The notes beneath the pieces are model-generated. The model ran no database searches. It saw nothing but the letters and a program-made list of their open reading frames with translations, and was not told the DNA's origin. A program made the translations under genes and the position numbers. Source: Cubamyces lactineus (Eukaryota > Basidiomycota > Agaricomycetes > Polyporales > Polyporaceae). From it: a stretch of DNA of 64,000 nucleotides. Positions 11,881 to 23,343 of the stretch are shown piece after piece (position 1 is the first letter of the stretch; every line of letters starts with the position of its first letter). Location: NCBI GenBank assembly GCA_022376465.1, contig JACDTU010000026.1:297351-361350 (forward strand). The letters are read 5' to 3'.

Positions 11881-12722
11881 GACTTCGCGGCGCGCGCGCG
11901 CGTCGTTGTCCTGATGTATCTCAACTTCGCCGCCCGCCCGCCCGCGCGTCGTGGCCGACAGCGTAGGCCGTCCTGATGTATCTCGACTTCGCCGCCCGCC
12001 CGTCCGCGTGTCGTGGCCGACAGCGTAGGCCGTCCTGATGTATCCCAACTTCGCCGAGCGCGCGCGCGTCGTGGTTGATAGCGTAGGCCGTCCTGATGTA
12101 TCTCAACTTCGCCGCCCGCCCGCCCGCGCGTCGTGGCCGATAGCGTAGGCCGTCCTGATGTATCCCGACTTCGCGGTGTGCGCGCGTTGTGGCTGCTCTG
12201 ATGTATCCCAACTTCGCCGAGCGCGCGCGCGTCGTTGCCGGTAGCGGACATCGAGCTCATCGTCTTGCACAGCGTCGGGCGATCTTGCGCGGGCGTCGGG
12301 CACAGAGAGCGCGCGCGTAGCCGACAACTTCTTGATGGGAAAGGGCGCTGGGAGGTATCAGCGCTGGGCGGGCGTTTGCATCGGAGATCTATTACTGGCG
12401 CTTTAGTCTTACCAATGTCTTGACTCCGTGGACTTGACAGAGGAGGGTATGCGTGCATACAGGCTGTCTAAACGCGCTCACGTCTGGTACATACAAACGA
12501 ATATCGAAAGAACGGAGGAAAACGCCCTACTGGAGGGCACGCAATGAGCGGACGTTGAGCTCATCGTCTTGAACAGCGTCGGGGCATCCCCCGCCGGCGT
12601 CGGGCACAGAGCGCACGCCTAGCCGACAGCTCCTTGATGGGAGAGGGCGCTGAGAGATATCAACGCCGGGCGCATCGGAGATCTATATCAAGACGCTTTG
12701 ATCTATCTAATCAACCCAGCTG
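11881..12722 (-). repeat. Right terminal inverted repeat of the KDZ element
   Basis: Reverse complement of 439-1280. The terminal 60 bp (12661-12720) match the left end exactly. The interior array is at 11861-12216. Beyond 12722 the match to the left flank stops at once. Confidence 0.92.
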
Positions 12723-12862
12723 GCGGTAAGGGGGAGACTATGGGCGAGGAGGGTATTTCTATAAAGGGGAATCGCAGCATTATGAGTAGTGTTACTGGTA
12801 GTGAGAGGGAGAATGCCAATGGAGGCTGCTTAGCTTGCCACGCGGGAACGGTGTGCCGAGCT
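12723..12862. other. ~140-bp segment between transposon end and second 34-bp repeat
   Basis: Not part of the inverted repeat and with no equivalent on the left side. It contains a TATA-like CTATAAAGG at about 12759-12767 and an ATG at 12782 that could splice onto the downstream gene. Its origin is unclear: a remnant of an earlier insertion, or the original 5' region of the EthD-like gene. Confidence 0.5.
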
Positions 12863-13588
12863 AAGTAGCCTGGGCGACTGTGATGATCAGGTGCAGGCCT
12901 GCTGTTCGTCTACTCTGATCCCGGTTCCGCTGTGAGCCAAGACGAGTTCAACGACTGGTACGACAACGAGCATGTGCCCCTCCGCATTCCGATCCCTGGC
13001 TTCCAGTCCTGGTCGCGCTGGGCCGCAGCAGATGGGCAGCGCCCCGCCTACACTGCCTTCTACGACCTCTCCTCCCCCGACGTAGTCACCCAGCCCGCCT
13101 ACGCCGGCCTCGCCGACACTCGCTCGGAACGCGAAAAGTCCATCATCTCGCGCATCGGGCTCCTCGATCGCCGCACGTACACGCTCCACGAGCCCGTGTA
13201 CCCGCCCAAAGCTGGGGACGCGTACGATCCGGCCAAGCCGGGCACGTACATCAGCGTCGTCGAGGTCGATGTGAAGCAGGAGCCGGGCGTGGAGGAGGAC
13301 TTCAACAAGTGGTACGACGAAGAACATATCCAGATGCTCGCGAAGGTCCCGGGGTGGGTGCGCAGCCGCCGCTTCGAGCTCGTGAGCTCGGGCGCGGTGG
13401 GCTCTGAGGCGAAGGACGAGAAGCCGACGAAGTACATGGCGATCCACGAGTGGGAAGGCCCGGATGCGTCGAGCACGGAGGAGTTCAAGGCGGCGATCGA
13501 GACTGAGTGGGCGAAGAAGAACATCGCGAATGCGACTCGGTTCAGTATCAGGCTGTTTAAGCTGTGGAAGAGTTGGGAGAAGCAGTAA
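12782..13588 (+). CDS. EthD-like dimeric alpha/beta-barrel protein (5' end uncertain)
   Basis: Two ferredoxin-like repeats with the motif FNDWYDNEHVPLRIPIPGFQ and later FNKWYDEEHIQMLAKVPGW, typical of fungal EthD-type dimeric alpha/beta-barrel proteins. The reaction is unknown. It is a paralogue of the gene at 25031-25720, which starts MPALLFVFSEPG without an intron. Here the homologous region begins exactly after the 34-bp repeat at 12897 (GLLFVYSDPG) and no in-frame ATG is attached. A short exon 12782-12797 (MSSVT plus one base) joined by an intron 12798-12896 restores the frame, but the donor (GTAGTG) is weak. So the gene is either broken at its second codon by the adjacent insertion or uses a new 5' exon. 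The body is free of stops. Confidence 0.7.
12863..12896 (+). repeat. 34-bp direct repeat, right copy
   Basis: Exact copy of 408-441, ending immediately before the EthD-like coding sequence. It supplies an AG that could serve as a 3' splice site. Confidence 0.9.
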
Positions 13589-13756
13589 CGCGGCGAAGGG
13601 GCGTAGCCTTAAACAAGTATTCTCAACAGTCGAGCGATGTACCAAATAAACTGTAAAGTTGTGTGCTAGAGCGAAGCAGCGGGGAATGAGATATTGCCCG
13701 TACATGTGCGAGTGCCATACCTTCACATACTCTAGATAGCTTGCAAAGGGATGCAT

Positions 13757-15819
13757 TCAACGAGCCTGGCGCCTCACTCCACGAGGGGGGCTGCGCTGCT
13801 GCTGAGCCACCACACTCGGCGCTGCGGAGACAACCTGTGGAACACCCTGCCAATTCGTCCCTCGCGACCACTCTGACTGCAAGATCCCATACGCCGCTCC
13901 CGGCTCGTCAACTACTCGCACCAGCTCTCGTGCTCCGTCATACTCGCGGAAGCAGTCCCGAGACTTGCGCTGGAAGATGGCGTAGATACGTGAGATGGGA
14001 TGTCCTGCTGCCGCGCGAGCCTCCGCGACTTTCAGGAGACGGGAGACCTCCTGGTCCAGGTCGCGTAGGAACTGCTTCTCCTCCAGGCCGCAATTGATGG
14101 CGAGAACAGCGAGCGACGGACAGGGCAACTCCATCGCTGTCCCACCGTCCCCGGGTTCTAGGATGGATAGGAGCTCGCGCACCGACTCTCCCCCGCGCGC
14201 CGCGGCGCTGTCGAGTTCCGGGTAGATGACCAAGAACTCAAGGTTGTGCAGTGCAGGCAAGATAGATGTGCGAGGGCGTAGGAGGAATCCTAGCGAGGCA
14301 TCGATCCACAGGTTACGGACTGCACTGAAAGGAGACATGGAGGTGAAGATGTGGCGGAACGCCGCACGCACGGTCCCAGCGGCGCCTTTCCCGGTTACGC
14401 CGCGGACGCCGGGGATGACCACGGTGGCATTCGTGCGGTCGGCGGGGTCCGTATCGGCATGTAGAATGTTCATAGAGATTCCCCCACCGCTGGTGTGGTG
14501 TTCCGTCGAATACTGCACTTCGCCCTGTAGATGGACATGGGACACGTTTTGGCCTGGACCGAGGACTTGATTCAGGATGCCGATGAGGTTCTGTATCGCG
14601 ACGGTACCCAACCGTAGAGTGCATGTGGACGGGAAGGAGAGTCGAGAAAGGAGTTGATGGAGCAAGCCCGTGATGCGTGTCTCGCGCTCCTCAATACGCG
14701 GGGTGAAGAAGAAATTCTCCACGTTGAAGTTCTCGAGCTGCGGGAGCGAGATCGAACTATCGTGTGAGTATTCTGAGGTGTTTTGTGCTCCTGAGGCGTA
14801 GAGGGACACCGTACTCGAAAGTTCGAGCGTTTGTAACAGAGGTAACCCGGAGACCAACGCAAAGAAGTCTTCCAATATCGGCCCTTCGGCGAGGTTCCTG
14901 AGCCTGAGCGCGGTGAGCTGAGGGAACGGCGAGTTTGGCAGGTACGCTGTAGCGCGCAGCAGAAGCGAGCGAAGGCGTGTGCTGTTCGCGAGAATGGGCA
15001 AGGTATGTGGGCTGGAGATACTGCCGCGATCACCGTGGAGCAAGAGGAAGGCGCGTTCTAAGCCACCAAGCTGACTTTGACAGAGAAAGGTCGTGCAGTC
15101 GCCAGGGCAATGACTCGAGCAGGAAAGATATAGCTCTTTGATGCGAGCGCCGTGTTCACGAACAAGGTCGATAAGGATATCGTTGACACCTCTTTCCACA
15201 TAGACGTATAAAGGCCCGGATGGGCAACGATCGAAGTAGTTCCGATAGAAGGATTCATGTTTTTTGTTGAGTTGTAAGACCGTTGACCAAAGAAAGGACG
15301 TCCCGAGAACAACGTCGCGCCAACGGAGGCACGTCAACAGAATATTCCGAAGATCTCGGACGTCGATCATGTTGTCAGACAGCCAGCGCTGTGATGGAGA
15401 GTCGGGCGCGCGGATGTCATGCATCCGTCGCGGCACGAGGAAGAAGATGTACGCGAGGATCTCAGCCGGCAGTCGATTGACAGGGCTGAACGTGTTCGCG
15501 AGCCTTGGGGCAAGTCGGTGTGCGCTGTATACCAGATCGCACACTAGTTTCAGCTAGGACACACCCACCAGTCATCAGCGTTGAATTCGCGTCGATAGAG
15601 CGGGTACAGATAATCAGCTCACCTCGTTGGGATCGAGTGAACTTACGATGACAAAAGGAGGTGAGTATGCGATCCAGGACTATGCGTCTGATAAGCTTAC
15701 AGTTTGCTTGTTGCAGAGGAAGGTTCATGTTGGGCAACGAGCGTCAAGTCGTGCAAGAGCATTCTAGCCAGCTCTACCGTCGTCGGACGATGGGAGCCAT
15801 CCTGATTCCCCTGAGTCAT
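13757..15819 (-). CDS. F-box protein
   Basis: Predicted substrate adaptor of an SCF ubiquitin ligase, from the F-box. Start at 15819 (MTQGNQDGSHRPTTVELARM), a short exon, a 19-base micro-exon (about 15643-15625), then a long last exon from about 15555. The three-part 5' structure matches its paralogue at 18808. The F-box is near residue 70 (SPVNRLPAEILAYIFFLVP) and is followed by LLTCLRWRDVVLGTSFLWSTV. The rest is leucine-rich with ELSSTVSLY-type strands and ends in the family C-terminal signature REYDGARELVRVVDEPGA. Substrate unknown. First of several relatives, all on the minus strand. Confidence 0.8.
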
Positions 15820-16621
15820 GTCCGTTGATGTTACCTGCCAAAAGCTGAAGGGGTCCCTCAGGCTTGAATACCCGTATGGATTGAACAGAAACTTGACATA
15901 CCTCGAGTAGTGGTTGCTAGTTTGTCGTCAAGATAACGGCAGCCTCGAGCGAACCCAAGCGTGGGCGACAATGTGGTCAGATACCAAACGACACCAAACG
16001 CCGAATCGATCCTACTCCAGGATGCATCCGCGCTGCACTGCCACTCGAGCACACGGTCCGCGCCACCTTTATACCGCGAGTCCAGAACGACCGGGCCTAA
16101 GTCGTGCTTCATGTCTGTCTTTGGACCACGTGCTCACAACAGCATGAATGCCTGGGTTGACTGTGTAAGGCATCCCCTTCCATGTCACGTACCGTGGGCA
16201 AACACATTCCGTGCATTGTGCACATCGCCCTTCCCCTACGCGAGCTAGTGCATGCCCTTCACCGTGCACTTAGAGCACCTCCTACAGATTGATGTGCGGG
16301 GTCCCAAGTTCATCACATCGCGTAGACGTGTCATTGAGTCCCTGCAGGAGTTCCGTGAGCTCAGTGCACATATTCACACGTGAACAGTAGGTACTCAACT
16401 GCCGATAGCGCTTGGAGACTTCGGTGAAGCTTCGTTGGAGTTTCGACCGGGCATACAGAGGAGGTTCGGAATGCAATTGTATGGTATATTAAGCGGGGAT
16501 TATCAGTATATGCACGTATCAGTATATGCAGCATAGAATAAGACGTAGAGTACTAGCAAAGTATGAGTGTTATATTCACTCCATCGAGCGAGATCAACGG
16601 CTCACCGAGACTGACCAAATC
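15820..16621. other. Intergenic region
   Basis: No supported gene. A minus-strand open frame at 16282-16476 shows no family features. The left part is the promoter of the F-box gene. Confidence 0.4.
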
Positions 16622-18432
16622 TCACTCCTCATCCTCTCCCTTCAACCCCAGCAGCACGTCTAGCTTCTTCCACAATTTCTGCCTCGTCTCCTTCCACATA
16701 TCTCGACGTTCACTCACGCACCCCACACAATACCCGCGCCCCGTCCAGTCGATACCGATCAGCTGCTGAATCCCGTCGAATACATCGTCCAGCCCCATGT
16801 CAAATACCTCTGTCTCCAACAACCGTGCAGCCCACGCCTTCTGGTCTTTCTTCAGTGCCAAAGCGCAACGCTCCTTCGCGTCTCTTTGCGCGGCATCGCA
16901 ACTCATGGAAGGGAGCTTGGCGAGTGGACACGGCATATTGGATGGTAGAGGTGGCCCACGCGCTAGCTTGAGCCACTCCGATTGTAATGCGGTCTTCGCC
17001 CTGACGAGGCGTACGAAATCGGACGCAGCTAGCCGTGCAGGCGGTGCGTTCTTCTCGTCTTCTTCAGTTTCCCACTTTAGACGGGCGAGCTCACAATCGT
17101 GGGGCTGTGTGTCGTTGGACTCGGCGTAGACGTAGACCGAGAGATCCTGCCCGAAATCGGGGCTGCGCAGAATCTCATAGTATGCACCTTTGAGCAGTTC
17201 TGGAAGATTGCATTTCTGCGCAAGGATGATAGTTTGGGTCGCTTCGGATACGCGCTCTTCCTCTTCATCTTCCTCGTAGTCCGCGATCTCGTCCAGATCG
17301 CTAGGCCAGCTCTCGCGGAGACTATGAGCGGCGAACTCGAGAATAGTCCGGAATGATAGGGCATGTGCGGCTCGGAGCAGCGAAGCGATGACGTTGAACG
17401 GTGGGGGGTTGACTGCGTAGGAACTGCCAGGTGTTCGTGAGTGGTAATCGTTTCAAAAAACGGTAGAGGACTAACATTCCGGCATCCTGTGCTGTGAGGA
17501 GACGCTCGAAGTCGAGAACGCTCACTCCGTTCACTACATACACAGGACAGCTGTCCACAACGTCCTGTTCCACGCTATTGCGAACCAAATCTCAATCATT
17601 GCCTTGAAGTACATGCCCGCCATTGATCACGACGACGCACCTCCCATCATTGTTTTGGAAGAGCTTTGCGAAGTAATCTGACTGTTGCGCTAGGCGCGAG
17701 CGATGCAGGCGGAATAGCGTGTTTTGAACCTGGATCACGACAGAGCCATCGAGATGCCAGAAGTTTGTGCTCCGCTTTCGTGGTGGTGTTGCCGCCTTCG
17801 CTTTTGCTCTTGATGTCGAAGGAGGAGCGGGCATTTTGAACGTCCCACGGCTCCCGTCCTTCCGCGCGGAGGTGGCTGGCTGGCTAGCTGAAGGTGCGGA
17901 CAAATGAGCGCGCTTCGAAGGTCTTACCTCTAGATTAGCCAATGCTCTGACTGAGTCGCTGAGCAACGTACGATGGTAATGGCTGGGAGGCCGACACCTG
18001 CGGCACTTCAAGCACCTCATCGACATCCTCCCGTCTGCGCTTCTTAGGTGTTGGTTTTGCTGGCTTCTGGGACACTGCCGGAGTAGACAATTGAGAGGAA
18101 TTGGGTGTTGTCTGAGACGACAGCGTCGCAGAAGCACTGTCGGACAACCTCACTGGCCCTGCGTCTCCGCGGTCGTCCGAATGAGAGAGCTCCTCCACGT
18201 CCATACCGTCCCCCTCTTCACCCTTGACTTCATCCTCACCTTCGACGCCTTCATCTTCGGGCCCAAGAGATGTGCTTTGCCTTTCTTTTCCGACCACTTG
18301 AGATATATCTGGGAGACTGGAAGAGTCCGATTCCGGGGAGTGCGGCTTGTCTTGGCCGTCCGAAGACGAGCGCCTTTCGTGCAGGCGTTGTGAGCTGCGA
18401 CGTTGTGTAGCAGCAGGGACTTTGCTCGACAT
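16622..18432 (-). CDS. BTB/POZ domain protein
   Basis: Four or so exons. The N-terminus (MSSKVPAATQRRSSQ) is long, Ser-rich and acidic, and carries the basic signal TPKKRRRE. The BTB fold begins FWHLDGSVVIQVQNTLFRLH with SRLAQQSDYFAKLFQ, then an intron, then VYVVNGVSVLDFERLL and the helices VIASLLRAAHALSFRTILEF. This arrangement is typical of fungal BTB proteins that may act as CUL3 adaptors or transcriptional regulators. The C-terminal part has two cysteines in GRGYCVGCVSERRDMWKETR, possibly a metal site. An upstream in-frame ATG at 18540 would add a hydrophobic segment (ALAIWLLLLSAICHLVA); I prefer 18432 because that stretch looks like an in-frame 5' leader. Target unknown. Confidence 0.75.
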
Positions 18433-18807
18433 GGCGACGAGATGGCAGATGGCAGAGAGCAGGAGCAGCCAAATTGCGAGAGCCGTGTAGGATGTGACCG
18501 TTGTGACGACACGCGATAGAGAGTGCTCGCGATGGGTCACGCGTTTGTCACGTTACCGCATTGCCCTCGTCAAGTCCATCACACAGCAAATACTGTACTA
18601 GGCATAATCCGTACATGACGAAAACACATGGCGGCAAATCTACGTGGGCACGGTCACGCAAAGAAGGATGTCCGTTGCACACGAAGTTGCAGGTGTTTTT
18701 GCACGCAGGCTCGCGACCTCCCTCGCAAAGCGGCTAGGCGCGGACAACGCCCATGATTGAGTGGATACTTTCATGCGGGCCGGGTATGCAAATTCTGTGA
18801 CATGTTG
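18433..18807. other. Intergenic region
   Basis: Promoter of the BTB gene and 3' flank of the next F-box gene. No gene seen. Confidence 0.4.
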
Positions 18808-20810
18808 CTAACGACGCTCCCACTCTTTTTCTATGATTTCGCGTGCTCCTTCGCCATCCACGGTTCGAACGAGGGTGGCTGTGCCGTCGTACTCGTGTAA
18901 GCACAATGCTCCAGGTTCACCTGCAGTATCCCCGCTGTCTTTCTCAGCGAGGAAGAGGTAGAAAAGGCGATTGAGAGGGTGGTCGAGTGATGCACGAGCC
19001 GTCGCGACCTCCCTGATCTTCAGCGAGAGTTGCTCCGGCTGGTTAGCCTCCAGAACCTCTCGAATGTTGGCGAATGTGAGACCACAGTCAACTATCAGGG
19101 TCCGAAGCAAGGGGCAAGGGACACCGGTCGCTAGTTCCGGTATGAGCGCATCAAGGACGTCTGCAGTGGTGTGTCGGAGATGATCCTCGATGGGGTCGGC
19201 GATAGTGAGAATTTTGAGGTGAGGGAGAGCGAAGAGGATGGAGAATGGCTGCAGTAAGGCCCAGGTTGCACTTGCACCGATGCGCAGTCGTTGTAACGCA
19301 TTGAAGATGGGAGACGTCGAAAGCGCAGAGTAGAAGCGGGCGCGACCGTCGCGTACCTCGTCTGCGACAACGCGCGCGAGGTACCCTTCACGGGCCTTGT
19401 CACCTTCCAGCTCGTAAGGCGCGCGACACATGTATCCACGAATCTCGAACGCGAGGTGCACCTTGTGTTCAGTCCATGTCTTGAGCGAAAGCCTCCTGGA
19501 CCGTCCGCCCTGCCATGTCTGCAGTTCGCACGTGAGGATTGCTGTACTCGCGACATCGGTGAAGTTGAAGAGGGTGTAGAAAGCTGCCAAATCTTCGTAC
19601 CGGGCGAGTTTGATGCGGAAATTGCAGCTTGGGGGCACGACGACGTGTGCTCCGAACCATTCCATGAGACGGCCCACGGGCGTCAACATGGAGTCCTCGA
19701 CGGCGTCGAAGAAGTCTTGGGACAGGATCAAATTACGGAGGCGGCGGAGCACGACCTTGTCGCGAGGAGGCGGTAAAGGGTCAAACCGTGATATGTCCGT
19801 GGATTCTCGGACGATGAAGGTCTCCAGCTCGAGGATTCGCAAGCGGGGGCAGCTCGACAGGAATGCGCATAGCAAGGCCTCGAACCGTCGGTCGAGATAT
19901 GCGCTCTGCAGCCGGAATTCTTCAAGGGTGGGGAAGTGCGTCGAGGGGATGATGTTGGTATCCCGGATATGAAGACAACGGAGCTGGCGGCTATCTGGCA
20001 GAATGTAGCGAGCTTGGATAGAATTTGCACCGGTATCTGGGCAAGAGTATCGGAGCAGAAGGCAAATTTCGAGAGCGGGGAAAGAGTGATACAGCAGATC
20101 GCCGCAGCTTTCGGAGCGGTCGAGAAGCTGGCAAGCGAAAGAGAGCTGTTTAACCCGCCCTCTGAACTCGGCGCTACGGCAGTCATCGAGCAGTGCGCCC
20201 GACGCTCCCTCTGGCACGGCGATGCACAAGGGCCCTGTGGAACATCGCGTGAGGTAATTCTTGTACAGAGTCTCAGTGCCGTTGGAGACAGGTTCGTCCA
20301 TGACGGTTGACCAGAACGACGAGGTACCGCTGATTAGCCCGTACCAGTATTGGCACGTGAGCAGGAGAGGATAGTACTGGGCCACGTTTTGCATGAATGT
20401 CGGATGCGCTCTGGCAATGTCGCGAGTCCATGGCACGTCGTCGGGCACAAGGGAAAATATGTTGCAGAGGATCTCCGGGGGTAGCTTGTTGATCGGCTGG
20501 GACCTATTGATGAGCTGGCAGAGGATGGCACGAGATTCGTCTAGGACCTGTCGTACGGCGTACAACTAGCCATCCTCGACATAAGCCTCGTTTCGAGAAG
20601 AGGCGTGCTGCATGAGCGAAGTACTCACATCGGCAAGCCTGATGGCGCTAACGGAATTGTGAACAAGGTAAGAACGCGAAGAGATCGTGTAGCTTGCGAT
20701 GCTTACCTTTTCCCCGAATCGCGTTCCGATACAAGGTCTTCGCGAAGGGTTTGCGCATGAGTAAGCATCTGGTAGAGTGCATGAGGAGTATCTTGGTTGG
20801 CGTCGCCCAT
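18808..20810 (-). CDS. F-box protein
   Basis: Three exons. Exon 1 starts at 20810 (MGDANQDTPHALYQMLTHAQ) and ends at AAAAG before GTAAGC. A 10-base micro-exon GCTTGCCGAT lies near 20626-20635. The long exon starts near 20568. Splicing gives R-LAD-LYAVRQVLDESRAI, then the F-box SQPINKLPPEILCNIFSLVP. LLLTCQYWYGLISGTSSFWS follows, then leucine-rich segments and the C-terminal LHEYDGTATLVRTVDGEGA. About 620 residues, full length for the family and with no frame break. Probable SCF adaptor; substrate unknown. Its exon layout is the reference for the decayed relatives further right. Confidence 0.85.
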
Positions 20811-21808
20811 TCCTAATCCCTCCGTGATGCCACTGGCAAGTGTTTACGGACTGTAGGTGTTAGGTCAACGGAATATATAGCCCACTCCCACTGGTTTCAG
20901 GACCGGTTCACGGCACGCCCGCACTGCAGCGCCCGCACACGTGGATACGAGATGAAAGCAACGTGCGAGGCGTAGCATCGGCACGTATCGCATCAATGCA
21001 AACGGTTCCACTTGCGAGACTGCCGGGACATCGTTTGGTTGTGCATACAAGCACCATGGATTACTGTTGTGCTGCTATTACCACGGGGTAAATGCTCCCC
21101 GCAGAAAATCAGTGCGGCCTTCGCCGCAGCTTGCGACTCGCAACCACATTGAGTCAAGCCAGCTAGTACGGGAATGAAGACATACCTATGTGAGACTCCC
21201 AGCCAAAGACCGCGCGATAGAGCTCTAGCCTGCTGCTTCTCCTACCAATTGCACTTAAGCATAGGTCTTGAGCGCTTGAGCGCTGGGTGTTCGCCGCGCT
21301 GGGGGAAAGTTGAAACTTTGATGCCACTCTCTGCCAGCTTGTGTCTGAACCAGTACGAGCTCACTGCTTCCCTGGTCTCCAAGTTCTGTGTACGGGCACG
21401 CTGCGCGTGACACTGTGAATCAGGAACGTGAGGCTGGCGGTGAAAGGCACGAGGAACGGGCGCATGCAGCAATGCTCTCGCGGGACGTACTACGTACCGA
21501 GGCCATGGATCCCAGTCTCCGTGAGTGAAGCGCCAACTTGGCGTTTTCAGGCCTAACTTCTGGCTCCTGCGTCAGATGCCTCATAACATCCTGTCGATTC
21601 GACAATGGTTTGTATGCACTTCAACCGAGCGCAGATCGTCGGCTGACCCCATCTGACGGAGACCACGAATGCTCTCGGCTTGGGCACCATGGGCGGCCGT
21701 GACGAACGCGTTCGGCATGCTGGAATGAGACACCCTCAGACGTTCACAAAAAGGCCAAATTGCATCGCAACGACGCGATAACGCTCTCTCCTTATCAGAT
21801 AACTCGAC
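20811..21808. other. Intergenic region (~1 kb)
   Basis: Divergent promoter region between the F-box gene and the FAD monooxygenase. No gene supported. Confidence 0.4.
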
Positions 21809-23002
21809 ATGACCCCTACTCCGCGCATCGCTATCATCGGCGGCGGGCCCAGCGGGCTCGTCCTCCTCGTCACCCTCCTCAAGCGCGACATTCCCGCCAC
21901 GCTCTACGAGAGGGAGGCCAGCAAGGACTCTCGCGCGCACTTGGGCGGGATGCTCGACCTCGCCTGGGAGAGCGGCCAGCGCGCCTTCCGCGAGAACGGC
22001 CTGGAGGACGAGTTCATCAAGCACTCCCGCACCGGCGACGCTGAGGAGATGAGGATCTGCGGCAAGGATGGCGTCCCGCTCTTGGTGCGGAAGAAGGAGA
22101 CCCCTGTGGACAACGACCTCAAGCACTCGCGCCCGGAAATCGACCGTCGCGTCATCCGCGAGATCCTCCTCAACGCTGTCCCGGAGGACGCCGTCAAGTG
22201 GGACCACGCTTTCGTCTCAGCTCGCCCGCTCGACGGTGGCCAGCACGAGGTCACCTTCGCTAACGGAGTGGTGACCGTCGTGGACCTCCTCGTCGGCGCC
22301 GACGGTGCCAACTCACGCATCCGCCCGCTCCTCTCTCCTGCTACCCCGGTGTACATCGGAATCAACGGGGCCGAGATCTCACTTTCCGCCGACGCTGTCG
22401 CCTCCCCGGAGAACAAGGACATTGCAGACGCGGTTGGGCAAGGCAGCCTCTACGCCTGCCAGGACGGGAAGTCGTTCTGCGCGCAGAGGAACGGCAGCGG
22501 GCGGATCCGGGCGTACGCCTGGCACCGCAACACGCTCGACTGGGCCCTCCCGAGCGACCCGAAGGAGGCGAAGAAGGTGCTGCTCGACATCCACCACGAC
22601 TGGGCGCCATGGATGCGCAAGTTCATCGAGATCGCGGACGAGAAGTCCATCTACCCCCGCCCGCTCTTCTACCTCCCGCCTGACCACCGCTGGCCTCACA
22701 AGGCGGGGGTGACGCTTATTGGGGATGCGGCACATCTGGTGGTGATCTCGGGCGAAGGAGCGAACTTTGCGATGCTCGATGGGCTCGACCTCGGGCTCGT
22801 TCTTGCCGACGCTGTATCGAAGGGGTTGGATAGAGAGGCGAGGGAGGCGGCGATTGCGGAGTGGGAAGAGAAGATGCAGGCGAGGGTGCAGCCGCACGGA
22901 GAGATGGTCGTCCATGGGTTCGACATGTGGATTGGTCCGGATGCCCCTCAGTCAATCGTTGACGCCTTCAAGAGCATGGCGGAGGACCAAGAGGAGGCAT
23001 AG
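21809..23002 (+). CDS. FAD-dependent monooxygenase, TetX-like
   Basis: Single exon of 397 residues, starting MTPTPRIAIIGGGPSG. The GGGPSG dinucleotide-binding motif is at residues 11-16, a DLLVGADGANSRIRPLL block is near residue 160, and VTLIGDAAHL is near residue 308. These are the FAD-contact motifs of class A flavoprotein monooxygenases, and the overall layout resembles the TetX group. It should hydroxylate or epoxidise a small aromatic or polyketide-like substrate using NAD(P)H; the substrate cannot be told. No signal peptide or C-terminal membrane helix. Lack of introns is unusual beside its intron-rich neighbours and may point to horizontal origin or a retrocopy. No biosynthetic partners sit next to it. 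Confidence 0.85.
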   Translation: MTPTPRIAIIGGGPSGLVLLVTLLKRDIPATLYEREASKDSRAHLGGMLDLAWESGQRAFRENGLEDEFIKHSRTGDAEEMRICGKDGVPLLVRKKETPVDNDLKHSRPEIDRRVIREILLNAVPEDAVKWDHAFVSARPLDGGQHEVTFANGVVTVVDLLVGADGANSRIRPLLSPATPVYIGINGAEISLSADAVASPENKDIADAVGQGSLYACQDGKSFCAQRNGSGRIRAYAWHRNTLDWALPSDPKEAKKVLLDIHHDWAPWMRKFIEIADEKSIYPRPLFYLPPDHRWPHKAGVTLIGDAAHLVVISGEGANFAMLDGLDLGLVLADAVSKGLDREAREAAIAEWEEKMQARVQPHGEMVVHGFDMWIGPDAPQSIVDAFKSMAEDQEEA

Positions 23003-23343
23003 AGTCCTGGTTTAGATTCCGTTGTTAAAGTGGATGCCTGTTGACGAGTTTCGATGTATATGAACGTGATAACGACACTGGTTGAATAGACGATGAGAGA
23101 TGTGTTCTGTCCATGTGCAGTGCGTTTGACGGAAAGCAGATCTGGGCGCTTGACAGAAGGTGCCACGAGCGCTTGATGGCTTTGGTGGCCATGTGGTTGG
23201 TGTACCCCGATTTGGAAGGGTCAGCCACGTGGGTACTGTCGCGGGCGCTGGGAGGGAAAAGCTTGTCCATCGCTCGTCCAGCAACAGATCCTCCTCTCGT
23301 CTCGCCTCAAGCCCATCCTCTCCGGCACCCTCAAACCGTCCAA
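23003..23343. other. Intergenic region
   Basis: 3' flank of the monooxygenase and promoter of the P1 gene. No gene seen. Confidence 0.4.

Larger units (their letters stand above)
439..12722 (+). mobile_element. KDZ-superfamily DNA transposon (~12.3 kb)
   Basis: The element is bounded by inverted repeats of about 840 bp that pair position for position: the sum of paired coordinates stays at 13161 at every anchor checked, so there are no indels between the arms. It encodes a KDZ transposase plus two further genes on the same strand. KDZ (Kyakuja-Dileera-Zisupton) elements are large cut-and-paste transposons expanded in basidiomycetes. No short target-site duplication is visible directly at the inverted-repeat ends; instead a 34-bp direct repeat brackets the element plus 143 bp on the right. 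Near-identity of the arms suggests recent movement. Confidence 0.88.

Noticed and set aside
434..12730. Short target-site duplication at the exact inverted-repeat ends
   Set aside because: The eight bases outside each end do not match; only the shared CAGCTG palindrome at the tips is similar, which is part of the repeat.
16282..16476. Minus-strand open frame that could be a lost F-box exon
   Set aside because: No match to any segment of the F-box relatives in the window.
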